Positions 25,783-37,181 of a DNA stretch of 64,000 bases are shown piece by piece. Source of the DNA: Malurus cyaneus samueli (taxonomy: Eukaryota > Chordata > Aves > Passeriformes > Maluridae); NCBI GenBank assembly GCA_009741485.1, contig CM019220.1, forward strand, positions 3,347,832-3,411,831. The letters run 5' to 3'. Position 1 is the stretch's first letter. Every line of letters starts with the position of its first letter. The position numbers and the translations under genes were made by a program. Below the pieces are notes generated by a model. The model searched no databases. It saw only the letters and a list, made by a program, of their open reading frames with translations, and was not told the origin of the DNA.

Positions 25783-26999
25783 CTGAAGACTACAATTAGG
25801 AGAATTTGTTTCAAGCTCCTATTAACAGTTTGCTGTAGAATGTAATTTATTTCATGTTTTCTGAGCAATGAATGTTATTCATGTATTGTTGAAAAGTCTA
25901 CTGCTAGGAGTATTTTCATCCCATTCTATTCTTTCTTCTTCCCCCAATGCCAGGAAATAAAAATTGAAATTTTGATTTAATCTGGAGCTAAGAACAGCCC
26001 TGGTATTTAACTGAGTCAGATTCTGGATATGCAGTGGTTGTTATTGTTAAAATGCAATTATTTATGAAAATAACACCATGTGGGGAGGTAGCTGTGAGGA
26101 GAGGGGAGCAGGAGGATTGGGAGCTTTCAGCAGCAGGGATTTCTGTGCTTTGGAGCAGGGTGTGCACTGCTGGGCTGAGTGTGAAGAGGTTTCAGCTCAA
26201 AGTTGAAGCTAAGAGGAATCAGAAGTGAAGGTCTTGTCCTTTGCCAGCACAGCCATTTAATTTTCATTCTTCAGGGAGTTCCAGCTGTAAACTCTACAGC
26301 AGAAAGCTGGTGCTTTGCACCTCTTTATTTATCAGCACTGATGGAAAAGGCAGACAGCAATCTTGCATGCAGCTTTTATGAAACTTTACAAAGATAAAAA
26401 CCCTATAATATATCCTTCACTTGGAGTACAGCAGCTGACACTTGCTGAATGTCTGCTGAAGTGTGATTAAATCCTTGGGGAAAAAAAGGGAAAGTTACTG
26501 CAAGGAGCTGCTAAAAAGCTTGAGAAATAAATACAGGAGGCTGGATGTGTCTGGTTTATGCTGTGGGCGCAAGAGGCTGGTGGGAGGCAGCACAGCAGAG
26601 CTGAGAAGAAGGAGGAGGATGCAGGAAGAGAATTATGCTGGTCCCAGCTTTCCCATGTCACGGTCTGGTTGTTCTGCAAAGGTTTCTTGGAAGTTGAACA
26701 AAAATTTGAAGGAGTGATATCAAAACCTCCCTGCTCCAATGTGCATTAAATACATCCCACGTGTTCATGAATTGGAGACACATAGTGCTGTGGTAAAAAA
26801 GATGTGAGCAGGATTTTTGTTGCTCGAAATTAGGATGTCTGCTTCTGGTTATACCTAACTGCTCTGATTTCATTAAACAGTGAGAAGGCTGAAGTGATGC
26901 ACCCACTCAGCAGATAATACCATAGGATTCTCTTTTACCTGCATAGAAAATCCATGTCCATGAAAATTAAAGTAATTGTCAATAAAAATAAAGAATCTG

Positions 27000-27680
27000 A
27001 AACTATGTTTATTGTAAGATTTCCACTTTACAAATCCCTTCTAAAGAGTCACTGCATTTAAAGACATTAAATGAGAAGTTGTGCTGTTCATAAGACATAG
27101 GTAGAATTTTCATAAGGAAATTTCAGTTGTGCACATTTGACCATTAACAATAATTTTCACATTTAGCATTTGATGAAAGTCAATATGGCTGTTTAATCTC
27201 AGAATAATACTTATTTTCAGTTGAATGGTTATTTTCAAACTGAACTCACGGGAGATTGCAGCCTGCTTCTCTCTTTGTTTCTTTCTCTTCTTGCATATTT
27301 GCTTTTAAAAAGAAATAAAAGACTAAAGAGATTTACATTGGCCAGAGTTTAATTTGTATTGACATTTGTATCTTACCTCTGAGGCTTGCAAAAAAAAATG
27401 GAATCCAATTAGGTGAGACACATACAAATGAGAAGATATTGCTTAGAGTTCCATGAGCACTGAAACACCTAAATCCAACTTAAACAAAAGTGGGCTGGAA
27501 ACTCAGCCCGGCCTATGAAACATGGACTTCGGGGCTGCCAAATCTGTTTGTTTTAGTGAGTATTTATTGAAATCACAAAGCTCTGCGTTAGAGGGACTGA
27601 AATCAGAATACCAAATTAATTTTAATCAGAATCTCATTGGCAATATTTGTTTGTGAGAAAAATGTCAGCTGATCTGGCAT
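27000..27680. promoter_or_regulatory. Candidate conserved noncoding block
   Basis: Two unique stretches, about 27000-27260 and 27440-27680, contain structured AT-rich sequence such as GACCATTAACAATAATTTTC near 27139 and CAAATTAATTTTAATCAG near 27611. They also hold isolated CpG-containing pieces (ACTCACGGGAGATTG near 27244, GACTTCGGGGCTGCC near 27524, CTCTGCGTTAGAG near 27581). The part between them is more ordinary. The call is by texture only. Confidence 0.2.
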
Positions 27681-30597
27681 CCTCTGGGAGGTAAAGATTG
27701 AGAAAACTGAACTGATTTGCAATAGTAATGCTGCAGGTTTTGGTCACCCCACACAATTCACAGCATCATGTGACCACAGGCATTTTATATTAGAAAATAA
27801 ACTTATGTTACGGGTTTATAACTTGCATTTAGGACTAACATACTGTGTAAGGAACTGATAAGAGCATATACTGAATTGTTCTCTTGTTCTAAATTTAGCT
27901 GTTTTTAAAGGAGATGTGTAAACATCCAGCATTTCCTGCTATCTGCCAATTTGTGGTATATGTTCTCAAAAGCTTTTCTTGAGAGCTTGCTTCGTGTATC
28001 GATTTCAGAAACATTTTTTTCCAACAACTGCTTAACGTGGACTAAAGAAAATAACAGTTGAATTTTCAGTCGTAGGGAGAAATTTCAAACTCTGCTTTCT
28101 GTTAACTATAGATTTCTACCCAGAGTCTTTTATTCCCAAGATTATGTTTGTACCAAGTGAGATAAATGCTCTGCTATTTGCATGCTAATACTTCTGCGGT
28201 ACTTGGTGTTACATCAAAAAAAGCTGCATCTTACAAATTCTGTCACAGTGGTGTTGCTGATCATGTAATTATAACTGTTATTTTTGATTAGCCAGCTATC
28301 ACAGTGGTGGTGTTTGGAGCAGGGAAGTGATCTCTACACAAAGAAGCCTTGGACCTTAGTCAGAGTAGATGCTAAAATCACCCTGTACATGCTGTCATTG
28401 AAATGGATACTCTGAGCATTATCTGCTGACCCTGAGGGTTGAGGATATTTGCCAATCTCTGATAAAAAGGCCGGATGTGATGAGAGGAGCTCTTGGCTGA
28501 TGGGGAGTTACCTGACCCTTTTAAGGCAGGCTGTGTACCAGCTTTATGCAGAGTGATGATGTTGGGTGTTTTGTTGGGGAGACTTGTGAGAGAGAAGAGG
28601 GGCTTAAAGAGATTGATTTAAATAACTTGGGTTTCTCTAATAGGAAGTAGTTTGAATCAAATTCCTTACATTTCACTATTAATGACCCTAAAAGAAAAAA
28701 AAAAAAAAAAATGCTTATTTTGAATTTTTTTTCATGAGCATCAATACAATCAAGAGCACATCCTAAAGTTTCCTGCAGAACCAGAGGAAAAAACTGGGTG
28801 CAAAGCAGAATAATGTGTGAGCATTGGTCCTGTCCCTGCTCTCAGTGATGTTTGAGAATAATAAAACGTGGCAGTATGACAGATACCTTTTGGGAGCACT
28901 TACAGCTTTAAATGGACTCTCTGTATTACAAAAGCAAATTGCAGAGTTACTACCATAAAACACACCAAATAGATTTACATTTAAATTGTAGCTGAATGAG
29001 GAAGATAATGTCACAACGAGGCTACAAAATGGGAAAGCAAATCCCAGTATACGTCAGCTCCTTATTTCACTCTCCAGCTGGTTGGGAAGTTAGGAATTTT
29101 TCAGTTTTAAGTCACTTCTTGCCAAGAAATAAATACATGAAATTGTTCCTCTGAAGCTCTTCAGCCTCATGGACAAACCCTCTTCAGTGATAGCGTGGAG
29201 CAAGGTGAGGGCTTTGGACAGATCCTGTTGTCTCAATGCAGACAGCTCCTGTCTCCCAGAGCTCTTCCCTTGTCTCTCTCTCTCTCCACATGGTTCAGAA
29301 TCTTCACTTCTGGTAGTTTTTCTATTAGTAAATTGTTTGGTTGTTTTTTTAATGTTTAGTCCATAGTGATACAGTTTTTCCTCTCTTTCTTTACCTTTTT
29401 TTTTTTTTTTTTTTTTTTTTTTCTCCTTTTTTTCCCCATCTATGGCCTTTACAAAATCTCTCTCCATTGTTCCCTCTCCCTAGATTTTGTGTCTTCAAAT
29501 GTTGTGAATAATCTAATTGCAGCCTTGGTGCATGAGTGTGAAAGTGGAAACAACTGGTTTTTGAGAATATGGGGTAGAATATATCTATCTTTTCCATAAA
29601 CTCACAGTAGATTAACTCAACTAATAGTGATTTTTTCTGTAGCCCATCAGTGTGACATGGAATAAATATTCAGAAGTATCAGTGGAGCTTTTTTTTTTTT
29701 GACAGTTACTCGATGAGTTTGACTCAGAAGTGCTTTGTGAGGATGAGTCTTCTCTTGATTCATAAACAACTTGGGTATTAGTCAAACTTGTTCAGTTTGG
29801 CCTTTCTCCACTTGAAAAATAATTTTTTCCACTGCCTAAATCTGTGGAGTTTCTCAAGGTCTGGTTAATTCACTTAAAAAACTTTCTAGATTGCTTGTGA
29901 TTTATGAATGGACAGAATTGTGCTTTTCACAGAAGGGCTTTGTTCTTACAAAGAAAACAAAATAGATGTTGAAAAGGGGACTTGCCTGTAACAGTATTTT
30001 CTGTAACTTACATAAAATATATTTGTCTTTATAATGACATTGATTATTATATCTCCTATAACTACAAAAATAATTAAGAGTGTTTCACTGAGCTAAGGAA
30101 GGATGTTTCATATTGACTTGAGAGTTAATTTAAATTACAAATGAAATACAGGAGAAGCGCCCTAAAAACTGATGTGTACATTTGCCTAGCACGGTGAGCA
30201 GATAGCAATTAGTGATTTGCCTCCAAGTTGCTTTGAATAGCAGAACTCAATACAGAGAGAATAAGAATAAGCTCGGGCTCACTGGAGAGAAGCAGGGGAG
30301 TTCATCTCCCCTCCAGGGCAGTGATGTTCCAGGTGATACACTTACGATGGATTTTGTTGTGTTTTAATGCTCCCAAACAATGGGTTTGCACCTTTTATTT
30401 CCTCAGGATATTCTCTCATGAATGGTCTATTTAGCAAGGTTTAGACTTTCCTTGCGTCTTCCTGTTCCAAATGAAACGATAGCATCAATTAAGGATTGAT
30501 TGGGAAGGTCAGAGTTGGTCTTGCACCAGAAAGATTCGTAAGCAGAGGTGATCACGGCATGAATTTACACGATTGACTCGTCCTGCTGTCCTGCTGG
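27681..30597. other. Non-coding region, no gene seen
   Basis: Unique AT-rich DNA. A perfect octamer ATTTGCAT lies at 28176-28183, followed by GCTAAT. A 17-base A run lies at about 28695-28711, a TC microsatellite at 29271-29287, and a 27-base T run at 29396-29422. A TGTAAACATCC string at 27917 matches the miR-30 seed but lacks a hairpin partner. No gene is recognised. Confidence 0.55.
29396..29422. repeat. Poly(T) tract, 27 bases
   Basis: This is the longest pure homopolymer noted in the window. It underlies spurious poly-Phe and poly-Lys frames on opposite strands. Confidence 0.95.
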
Positions 30598-31436
30598 AGC
30601 ATGGATTGTATCAGCAAGAGTGTGGCCAGCAGGAGCAGGGCAGTGGTTGCCACCTGGGCTGGCCATTGGGGAGGATGGTGTCAGTTTGGGATCTTCACAA
30701 AAAAAAGGTATTGAAAGGCTGGGTGAGGCCACACCTTGGATGGTGTCACTTTTGGGATCCTCACTACAAAAAAAGGTATTGAAAGGCTGGGTGAGGCCAC
30801 ACCTTGGATGGTGTCACTTTTGGGATCTTCACTACAAAAAAAGGCATTGAAGGGCGGGGTGAGGCCACACCTTGATGGTGTCACTTTTGGGATCTTCACT
30901 CCAAAAAAGGCATTGAAGGGCATGGTGAGGCCACAGCTTGGATGGTGTCACTTTTGGGATCTTCACTATAAAGCAGACATTGAAAGCTGGAGCATGTCCA
31001 GAAGAGGGAATGGGGCTGGGAAAGACTCTGCAGCCTCGGGTGTGATGAGGAGCAGCCTGGGGGACTCAGCCTGGAGAAAAGGAGGCTCAGGGGAATCCTT
31101 CTCACTCTCAAGAACTCCCAGAAAGGCGTTGGAGCCAGGGGGGTCAGATGATTTTCTTGGCTAGCAAGCAATAGGAAAAGAATAAACAGCCTCAGGTTGC
31201 ACCAGGGGAGGTTTAGATTCGATATCAGCCAAATTTTCTGTACTGTACTGCTTGTTAAGCCTGGCATAGGCTGCCCAGGGAAGTGACAGACTCCCCGTCC
31301 CTGGAGGGATTTAAAAATGTGTAAATGTGGCACTTGGGGGTGTAGTTCAGTGGTGACCTTGCCAATGACCAACCAATCCTGGCTGGATTTCATGATTTTA
31401 GGAGATTTTTCCAGCCTCAATTATTCTATGAGAATT
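30598..31436 (+). mobile_element. CR1 LINE copy with internal tandem expansion
   Basis: From memory of the avian CR1 family, the order of motifs matches the region from the end of the reverse-transcriptase frame to the 3' terminus: GTATCAGCAAGAGTGTGGCC at about 30608, then GTGAGGCCACACCTTGG, CTGGAGCATGTCCAGAAGAG near 30986, AGCCTGGAGAAAAGGAGGCT near 31069, GCACCAGGGGAGGTTTAGAT near 31199, GGCTGCCCAGGGAAGTG near 31268, CCCTGGAGGGATTTAAAAA near 31299, and a terminal TTATTCTATGA near 31421. It is plus-strand, 5'-truncated, and full of stops and indels, so it is inactive. The 174-codon frame on its antisense strand is an artefact. It is the largest CR1 copy recognised here. Confidence 0.9.
30673..30988 (+). 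repeat. Five-copy ~67-bp tandem repeat inside the CR1
   Basis: The GGATGGTGTCA landmark recurs at 30673, 30738, 30806, about 30873 and 30940, giving periods of 65, 68, 67 and 67 bp. Each unit holds GATGGTGTCACTTTTGGGAT, then CTCACTACAAAAAAAGG or a close variant, CATTGAAAGGC and GGTGAGGCCACACCTT. The unit is itself CR1 sequence, corresponding to the segment just before the CTGGAGC-TGTCCAG motif, which normally occurs once. The array therefore arose by local tandem amplification within the inserted element. The units differ by a few substitutions and small indels, so the expansion is not brand new. Confidence 0.9.
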
Positions 31437-34400
31437 AAAAATAATTGCTGCATCTGGAGACAGCTGAAATACACATTACATAGAAAATGTGTGGGAAAGC
31501 CAGCAACTAAAACAGAATTCAGCCCCTCTGAGTTGGAGACTTGTAAGAAAGTGTCATCTCTTGACAACTGTTTATGCATAAAATAAGTAATTTTCTAATT
31601 GATGGTTCAGGAACATTATAATGAAGTTTCAGCTATTTTTCTTCTGCCATTATGTACAAATTAGTAAAGTTATTTCTGATTGTAGATAGTTTTTTTATAT
31701 TGTTCTGTCAAATTTACTACTCTTAGAGATGACAACTTTGAAATCTTTTAGGAACTCATATAGATGCCATAACGTATACTAAATCTTACTGAGCAGCCTG
31801 TCTCAATTATATTCTGTGGCAAAGAATTATTTCATTTGCATAAGTGTTTTTCCACTGCTTGTGTTCGAATATCTAGTATTTCATACTCTTCAGCTCTTTC
31901 TAAATCTTGGTTTTGGTTTTTGATTATTTGAACATTTTGTAGCACAATTTGATGTTGCCCCTCAGAAATATGTTTGAAGACTTTTTTTTTTTTAATTTTT
32001 CTTTTTGTATATTAGTTTGTCAGAACTGGGCAGAATAGGACTGCTGTCTGTCTGTATTTCCCCAATGTATTTACTTTCCTGATGAATATCTTTTCTGGCT
32101 GAACTGGAACATTTCAGGACAGACATCCTGTAGTGTTGCCATAGCCAATGCTTTGGTTAGACTGGAAAAATCCATCTCAGCTCCTGAGCCACAGTGGATC
32201 AACAGATCAGCACTTGTGCTCCACAGTAAACCCAAACAAGCAGGAGACACTGCTTATGGGGTACACAGGTGTGTGTGCATTTCTATTAGCTAATCCAGGA
32301 AAGGAATATGTGAGTCTTTATGACACAGTGAAAATGAAAAATAGCTGGGGGCATTGAAGGATTATTTTCTGCCAAGTCTGTCCTCAAAGCAACTTTTATT
32401 CAGCACATGATTTATATGTCTGATTTCTGTGGCTTGTTTCTTCCACGGAGAGAAATCAAGGGTGGTGGAGACTCTTGGCAAGTCAGTGAAAGCACTGTGG
32501 GAAATGGGGGTGACTCTGTGAGCACCCCGAAATCTCTGGTGGCTCGAGGGGGTGATGCTGTGCTCTGCTGGCACAGCGCTGGCTCTGCTTTATTGATCCT
32601 CCTGGGATCAATGGGGAAGTGCTGTGCAGAAATTACCAGCAGGGTTTGGTCCTCACGCTGAATGGTGACTGAGAAAAGCTCAGAAGAGGCGGAAACCCAG
32701 AGCGTGGCTTTCTTGCAGAGTACATCCTACTACAGAAACTTCCAGGAGACTGAACAGTCACTTTTGCCAGCTCAGGTGCAAGGCAGCAGGACAGGTTGGA
32801 GCAATTAAAAAAAAAATGCTCCACCCTCTCCAGGCCATCCCAGGGTATTTGCTGAATGCCAGGTGCAGGCTGCCTCGCTGGAACAGAAATTATTCGCGTT
32901 GGTTTTGATGATGTTGGGCTTCATTTCAAAAGCACGAGAAGTTGTTCTGCTGTGGAAGTTGAATAAAAGGAGTTCAGAATTAAAAAAAGTGGAATCCATG
33001 CAAAAACTCCAGGAGTAAACTGGCAATCAGAAAAGTACTGGCACCTTTCCATGTTCTGTAGTCTTATTGGAATAAAATGCAAATCATCTTTGGGCTGCAA
33101 GTTGCACATGTGAAAGCTTTTAATTTTGTTAAAATGAATTACCCATAATTATCTTGTTGTTAATATGTGGAAGTAGACTACTGAAAGATATTGAATAGTC
33201 ACAGTAATTTACCATTAATCAAGGAAGAAAAAAACCTCAAAAGACAGGTTAAAATCACATTACTGCGAAAACAATTTACATCTTACATGAGTAATTTGCT
33301 GTGTAAAATTCCAAACAGAAATAACAGCGGTGTGTGACTGTTGACGAGGTTTGTCTGCAGGTGTCTCTTAGAGCAATAAGAGGCTGGATAAGATACTCTG
33401 CAAGAAAACATCTTTCACTACATGTTTTGTTGCTTTTATTTTACATTTCCTCCTTTCTTTGTGAATAGTTTTATTTTGGTCCATGCTCTATGTGGAGCTG
33501 CTCACTGGGAGAGATGTGGTGCTGATCATTAGTGCTGTGTTTGTTGGACTGTATTTACTCAGGTTAACTGTGGGGTTTGAACTATAATTATTACACAGAA
33601 CGATGAAAATTTGCAAGGAACAGTGACTTTATTCTAATGAGCCCATTTCTGTAAATATTTTGTTTATTCTCCTTGTGCTTTACTAACAAATGAGACAAAG
33701 AACAACCTTAGTAACTCCTACAGCTAAAATTATAGCAAACATACTAGGTTTCCTTGAAAGGGCATAACTTCAGATTTTCCAGTTTTAAACTGCAGAAACC
33801 TCTGCTAAGAATGATGTGAAGATACCTTGTCTTCATCTGCCCCTTTCCATCCTTGTTACTGCAAATATTGGTTGGTACTTGCCATAAGAGTGAATCCCTT
33901 GGAAGTGACTTAGTGAACACAGATGTGCTTTGAGATTATCATGTGTCAAAACAGGTTTTCAGTTGGGTTGCGAGAAAGAAGTGCAAATTATTTAAGCAAA
34001 TTTAAACCCCATGGTGATTATAGCACTGCTGAACAACTGTGAGTTCATGCTGCTACGGGGAAGGCCCCCAAAGCACCTCAGCACTGCAGACTGAGCCACT
34101 TCCATCATTAAAATGTGAAGGTGTTGGCACCTAAATTGTTCTGGTGCTCCTGTGGGCATTGCTGTGGAAGCTGCTGTAACTTCAGATAGCCCCTTCTCAT
34201 TTCCTTCAAATCTGTGTGTGGCTGTGAAGCTTTGATCCCTGCACGAGGCTGACAAGTGATGAGCGTTTCTGGAGTCCTGGGCTATTTCTGTGTGATTTAT
34301 CTTGCCAAGGGATCAGCAAAAGACCAAATAATCTGTTCAGTCAGACAGATTTTTCAGGTAGGATTTGGTTATTGCAGCAAATTTTGTTCTGCGATTTCCT

Positions 34401-35809
34401 CTTTGCAGTTTCTTAAATCCTTCCATGTTTCTCATAGTAGCACTTTCAAAACAAAAGCAGAAACATGTTTTTGAGTCTGATAATGTGGAGGAATGTTTCA
34501 TGAATTATAAATGAATGCCAGTGATGTATGAATGTGCATGCTAAACTGATGGAAAATTTGAAATATGCAACCTGTTAGCATATAACTTCACTGGCTTCTC
34601 AGTTTGTGAGTTTTGCATTAGGAGTCACAGTTGTACTTCAAAACCAATTAAAAATATTGTCATTAAGATATGTTTTTATTCACTATCAGTATATGGGAGT
34701 TGTCATGTGCCATATCCTAAAACAGGATTTCAAAGTCTGGCCTTCTGCTCTTTCATTTGGAGTTTTTAATAAATTTTCTTCTTGAGCTCAGTCAGGTTTA
34801 TAAAAAAAAACCCTTATATTTTACTGTATAACTAAAGGTAGACCGTTGAACAATGAATTGATGACAGCTCTTTGGACAATGTTTTATTTCCATTCCATGT
34901 CACTGATTTAGGGTGGGGCAAGATCTACCACACACAGGCAAGCACAAGGTTACATCCTGAGCATGGTTATCAGAGTTGCAAAGCTTCATGCCAGCTCAAT
35001 AACGTGCTCACTTTTCTCCTCTCATACAGCTTTGTGTGTTTTCTTTCCTGTCCATCAAAATGAATCATTTTGAGGCTTGAGGATTTTATTAATCAAGTAA
35101 GCTCATCCAAATTAGTTTAATTTACTTGAAAAGCTCTGTCAAGACACATGAATCCATGTGATTTTGCTGTTTTTAACCAGGAACAGAGAATCTAGAATAA
35201 AATAAAAAACTAGAGCTCCTAAGCCTGGCTAATCCTTCTCTTAAAGAACAAAACAGGAACCTAAATTTCTCTCTCTGGTTGCTGAATGGTATGAAGCCAG
35301 ACAGGTGACATGCTTCACAGTCAAAGGAACAGAAGCTTTTTGGTTATTTGCACTTACTTTTCTTTAGCTTTCATCCTTCCAGTTGTAATTTTTTCCCCAG
35401 CTTGGCTTATTTCACCTTATAAAAATAAACTTAGTTAGAACTTACGGTTTCCTTGTACCACAGCAGGGCCTAGGAGGGTTCAAGGGATGCAGTTAATCCA
35501 AATGATTTGAAACAGCATGTTCCCCAATCACAATAAAATTCAAGATAATCAATTTACCCTAAGTTGTTTCAACTCTTTTGAAAGATAAAGTTGATTGAGA
35601 GAGCAGCTGGACCTTGAACTTTTGTTCTTTAGACATTTTTGAGGATTTATTGTGGAAAACAAAGGAATGAAAGTATAAAGCTGCTACACAGTTTAGTCTT
35701 GGGGGAATATATACATCAAGACTGAAAGCATTCATGGTTGTATTGTATTTTATATTCAAAATGTTTTATTGGCAGGCATTGACTTGTGTTGCTTCTGCAG
35801 CCGACCATT
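31437..35809. other. Non-coding region, no gene seen
   Basis: Unique AT-rich DNA with a T-rich tract at 31981-31992 and an A run near 32808-32816. The somewhat GC-richer part at about 32440-32790 has frames of 60-84 codons on both strands without recognisable domains. No RNA gene or mobile element is seen. Confidence 0.55.
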
Positions 35810-35930
35810 CTAAGCAAACACACAGATCAAAAACGACTCTTAACCACTTCATAATTATTTTATTATTTATTGTGCCACACGGATGTTTCATTTACAATTT
35901 ATTCTTCAATTAGGCTTTATATTTGGATGG
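35810..35930. promoter_or_regulatory. Possible conserved noncoding element
   Basis: A short unique stretch has AAAACGACTCTTAACC near 35830, CTTCATAATTATTTTATTAT near 35848, GCCACACGGATG near 35874 and TTCTTCAATTAGGC near 35902. It combines homeodomain cores with retained CpG sites. The evidence is weak. Confidence 0.15.
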
Positions 35931-36879
35931 AAGAGAGGGCAAACTGGCAGGGTGAAATCTGAAGTTTGAATTGTAGGTTTGAAAATGGATTGGTGTGGTG
36001 GTATCCTTTTTATGCTGGCATTAAGTGTTTAGGAGTATCAGGGCTGTGTATCAGTTTGACTGGTTTTGAAGCATTTTCATTTTCACAAATGCAATTAATG
36101 TTGAACTGCTTATTACCTTCTGTCGGATCCTGAGTAATATGTTTATGTGAATTAGTGCATTGGTTCTTCCATCTTTCATGCTGTTACTAGACACTAAATA
36201 AAATAAATAGAAATGCATTGCATGTCTTTAAAAGCAGTCTTCCAGGGAAGAAGTCCAGTCAAATTCTCCATTTTCAAAAGATCTGGAATAATTCCTCAAA
36301 TATCAGCCCAAATGAGCTAAATCACAGTAGTGTGGATTTCCTCCTGCCTCAAATACTGTTTTTGCTCTGTTCTACTGTGCCATCTTTAGTGCCACAATTA
36401 TCTGATTTAAGGTATGGCTGTAGGTGTGTTTTTATTTCTCTTCACCATTCTTTTTGGTTTTGTTCTTTATTGTCAATAAAATGGTATCATTTTGTCCAAG
36501 CTGGAATAGTTACTCCCTTCAAAGCACTGCACCTGCGGGTTCATTTTATTGAAAGGCATTTTTAGATGTAGACAGTAAAACTTAACAATTCTTTTGATAG
36601 AAATTGATGTGGAAAACCTTCACAAAGAAAAGGAAAACAACAACAGGGAGTAAGAAATGGAGCAGAGCAAAAAAGTTTTCGTTTTTTTTTTTTTTTTTTT
36701 TTTTCAAAAACTCTACCTGTTCTAAAGACTGACTGTATTAAAATAAAAAGACATTTAGATTTGACTTGCTTTCACACTTTTTGTTCTCAACATTTTGTAG
36801 CTTGCAACAAATAGAAGAAAATACTTTGAAATGTTTAAAAGTTGAGAGTATTTGCAGTATCAGGAGGTCATTCCTGATC
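35931..36879. other. Non-coding region, no gene seen
   Basis: Unique AT-rich DNA ending with a 23-base T run at 36682-36704. The 115-codon plus-strand frame at 36218-36565 is serine- and phenylalanine-rich without a recognisable domain. Confidence 0.55.
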
Positions 36880-36992
36880 ACATGGGGGACTTTGAGCAAT
36901 CAGTGGATGGGGCCCCTGCCCATGTCAGGGGTCTGAAATGAGGTTATCTTTAAAGTCCCTTCCAAACCAAATCATTCTGTGATTCGATGAAT
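36880..36992 (+). mobile_element. CR1 LINE 3'-end fragment
   Basis: GGACTTTGAGCAATCAGTGG, CCCCTGCCCATGTCAGGGG, ATCTTTAAAGTCCCTTCC and the terminal CCAAATCATTCTGTGATTCG follow the order of the avian CR1 3' end on the plus strand. Only about 110 bp remain. Mutations relative to the usual family pattern indicate a decayed copy. Confidence 0.88.
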
Positions 36993-37102
36993 ATTCTCAG
37001 TCTGTGAATGTTTTTTTTTTAATGATAAATTCAGTCCAATTCACTGTTCCCACCAAGCCTAAAGGGAATCCCATTGAATTTATTGTGGGATTATGACGAT
37101 TT

Positions 37103-37136
37103 ACACCAATATTTTGCTACAGTAAAATATTGGTGT
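37103..37136. repeat. Perfect 13-bp-arm hairpin
   Basis: ACACCAATATTTT at 37103-37115 is the exact reverse complement of AAAATATTGGTGT at 37124-37136, with an 8-base loop GCTACAGT. It is followed within a few bases by a tandem duplication. This is a cruciform-capable sequence, and no transcript or terminator role can be claimed. Confidence 0.9.
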
Positions 37137-37141
37137 CAATA

Positions 37142-37181
37142 TTCAGTAACACCTACTCTGCCTTCAGTAACACCTACTCTG
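37142..37181. repeat. 21-bp-period tandem duplication
   Basis: TTCAGTAACACCTACTCTG occurs twice, at 37142-37160 and 37163-37181, separated by CC. The copies are identical, so the duplication is probably recent. It begins six bases after the hairpin at 37103-37136. Confidence 0.95.

Larger units (their letters stand above)
24511..26999. other. Non-coding region with simple repeats
   Basis: Unique AT-rich DNA with several low-complexity tracts: T-rich at 24637-24667, a T/C tract at 25337-25380 ending in thirteen C residues, T-rich at 25542-25575, and a degenerate TTTTG repeat at 25739-25782. These explain the phenylalanine- and lysine-rich apparent frames. No gene is recognised. The overlapping opposite-strand frames at 26463-26749 are not convincing. 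Confidence 0.55.

Noticed and set aside
27917..27927. TGTAAACATCC, identical to the first eleven bases of the miR-30 family.
   Set aside because: The rest of the mature sequence does not match, and no complementary arm forming a hairpin is present nearby.
30896..31420. A 174-codon minus-strand reading frame, the longest in the window.
   Set aside because: It is the antisense of a CR1 LINE copy and its tandem array, so it reflects repeat composition and not a gene.
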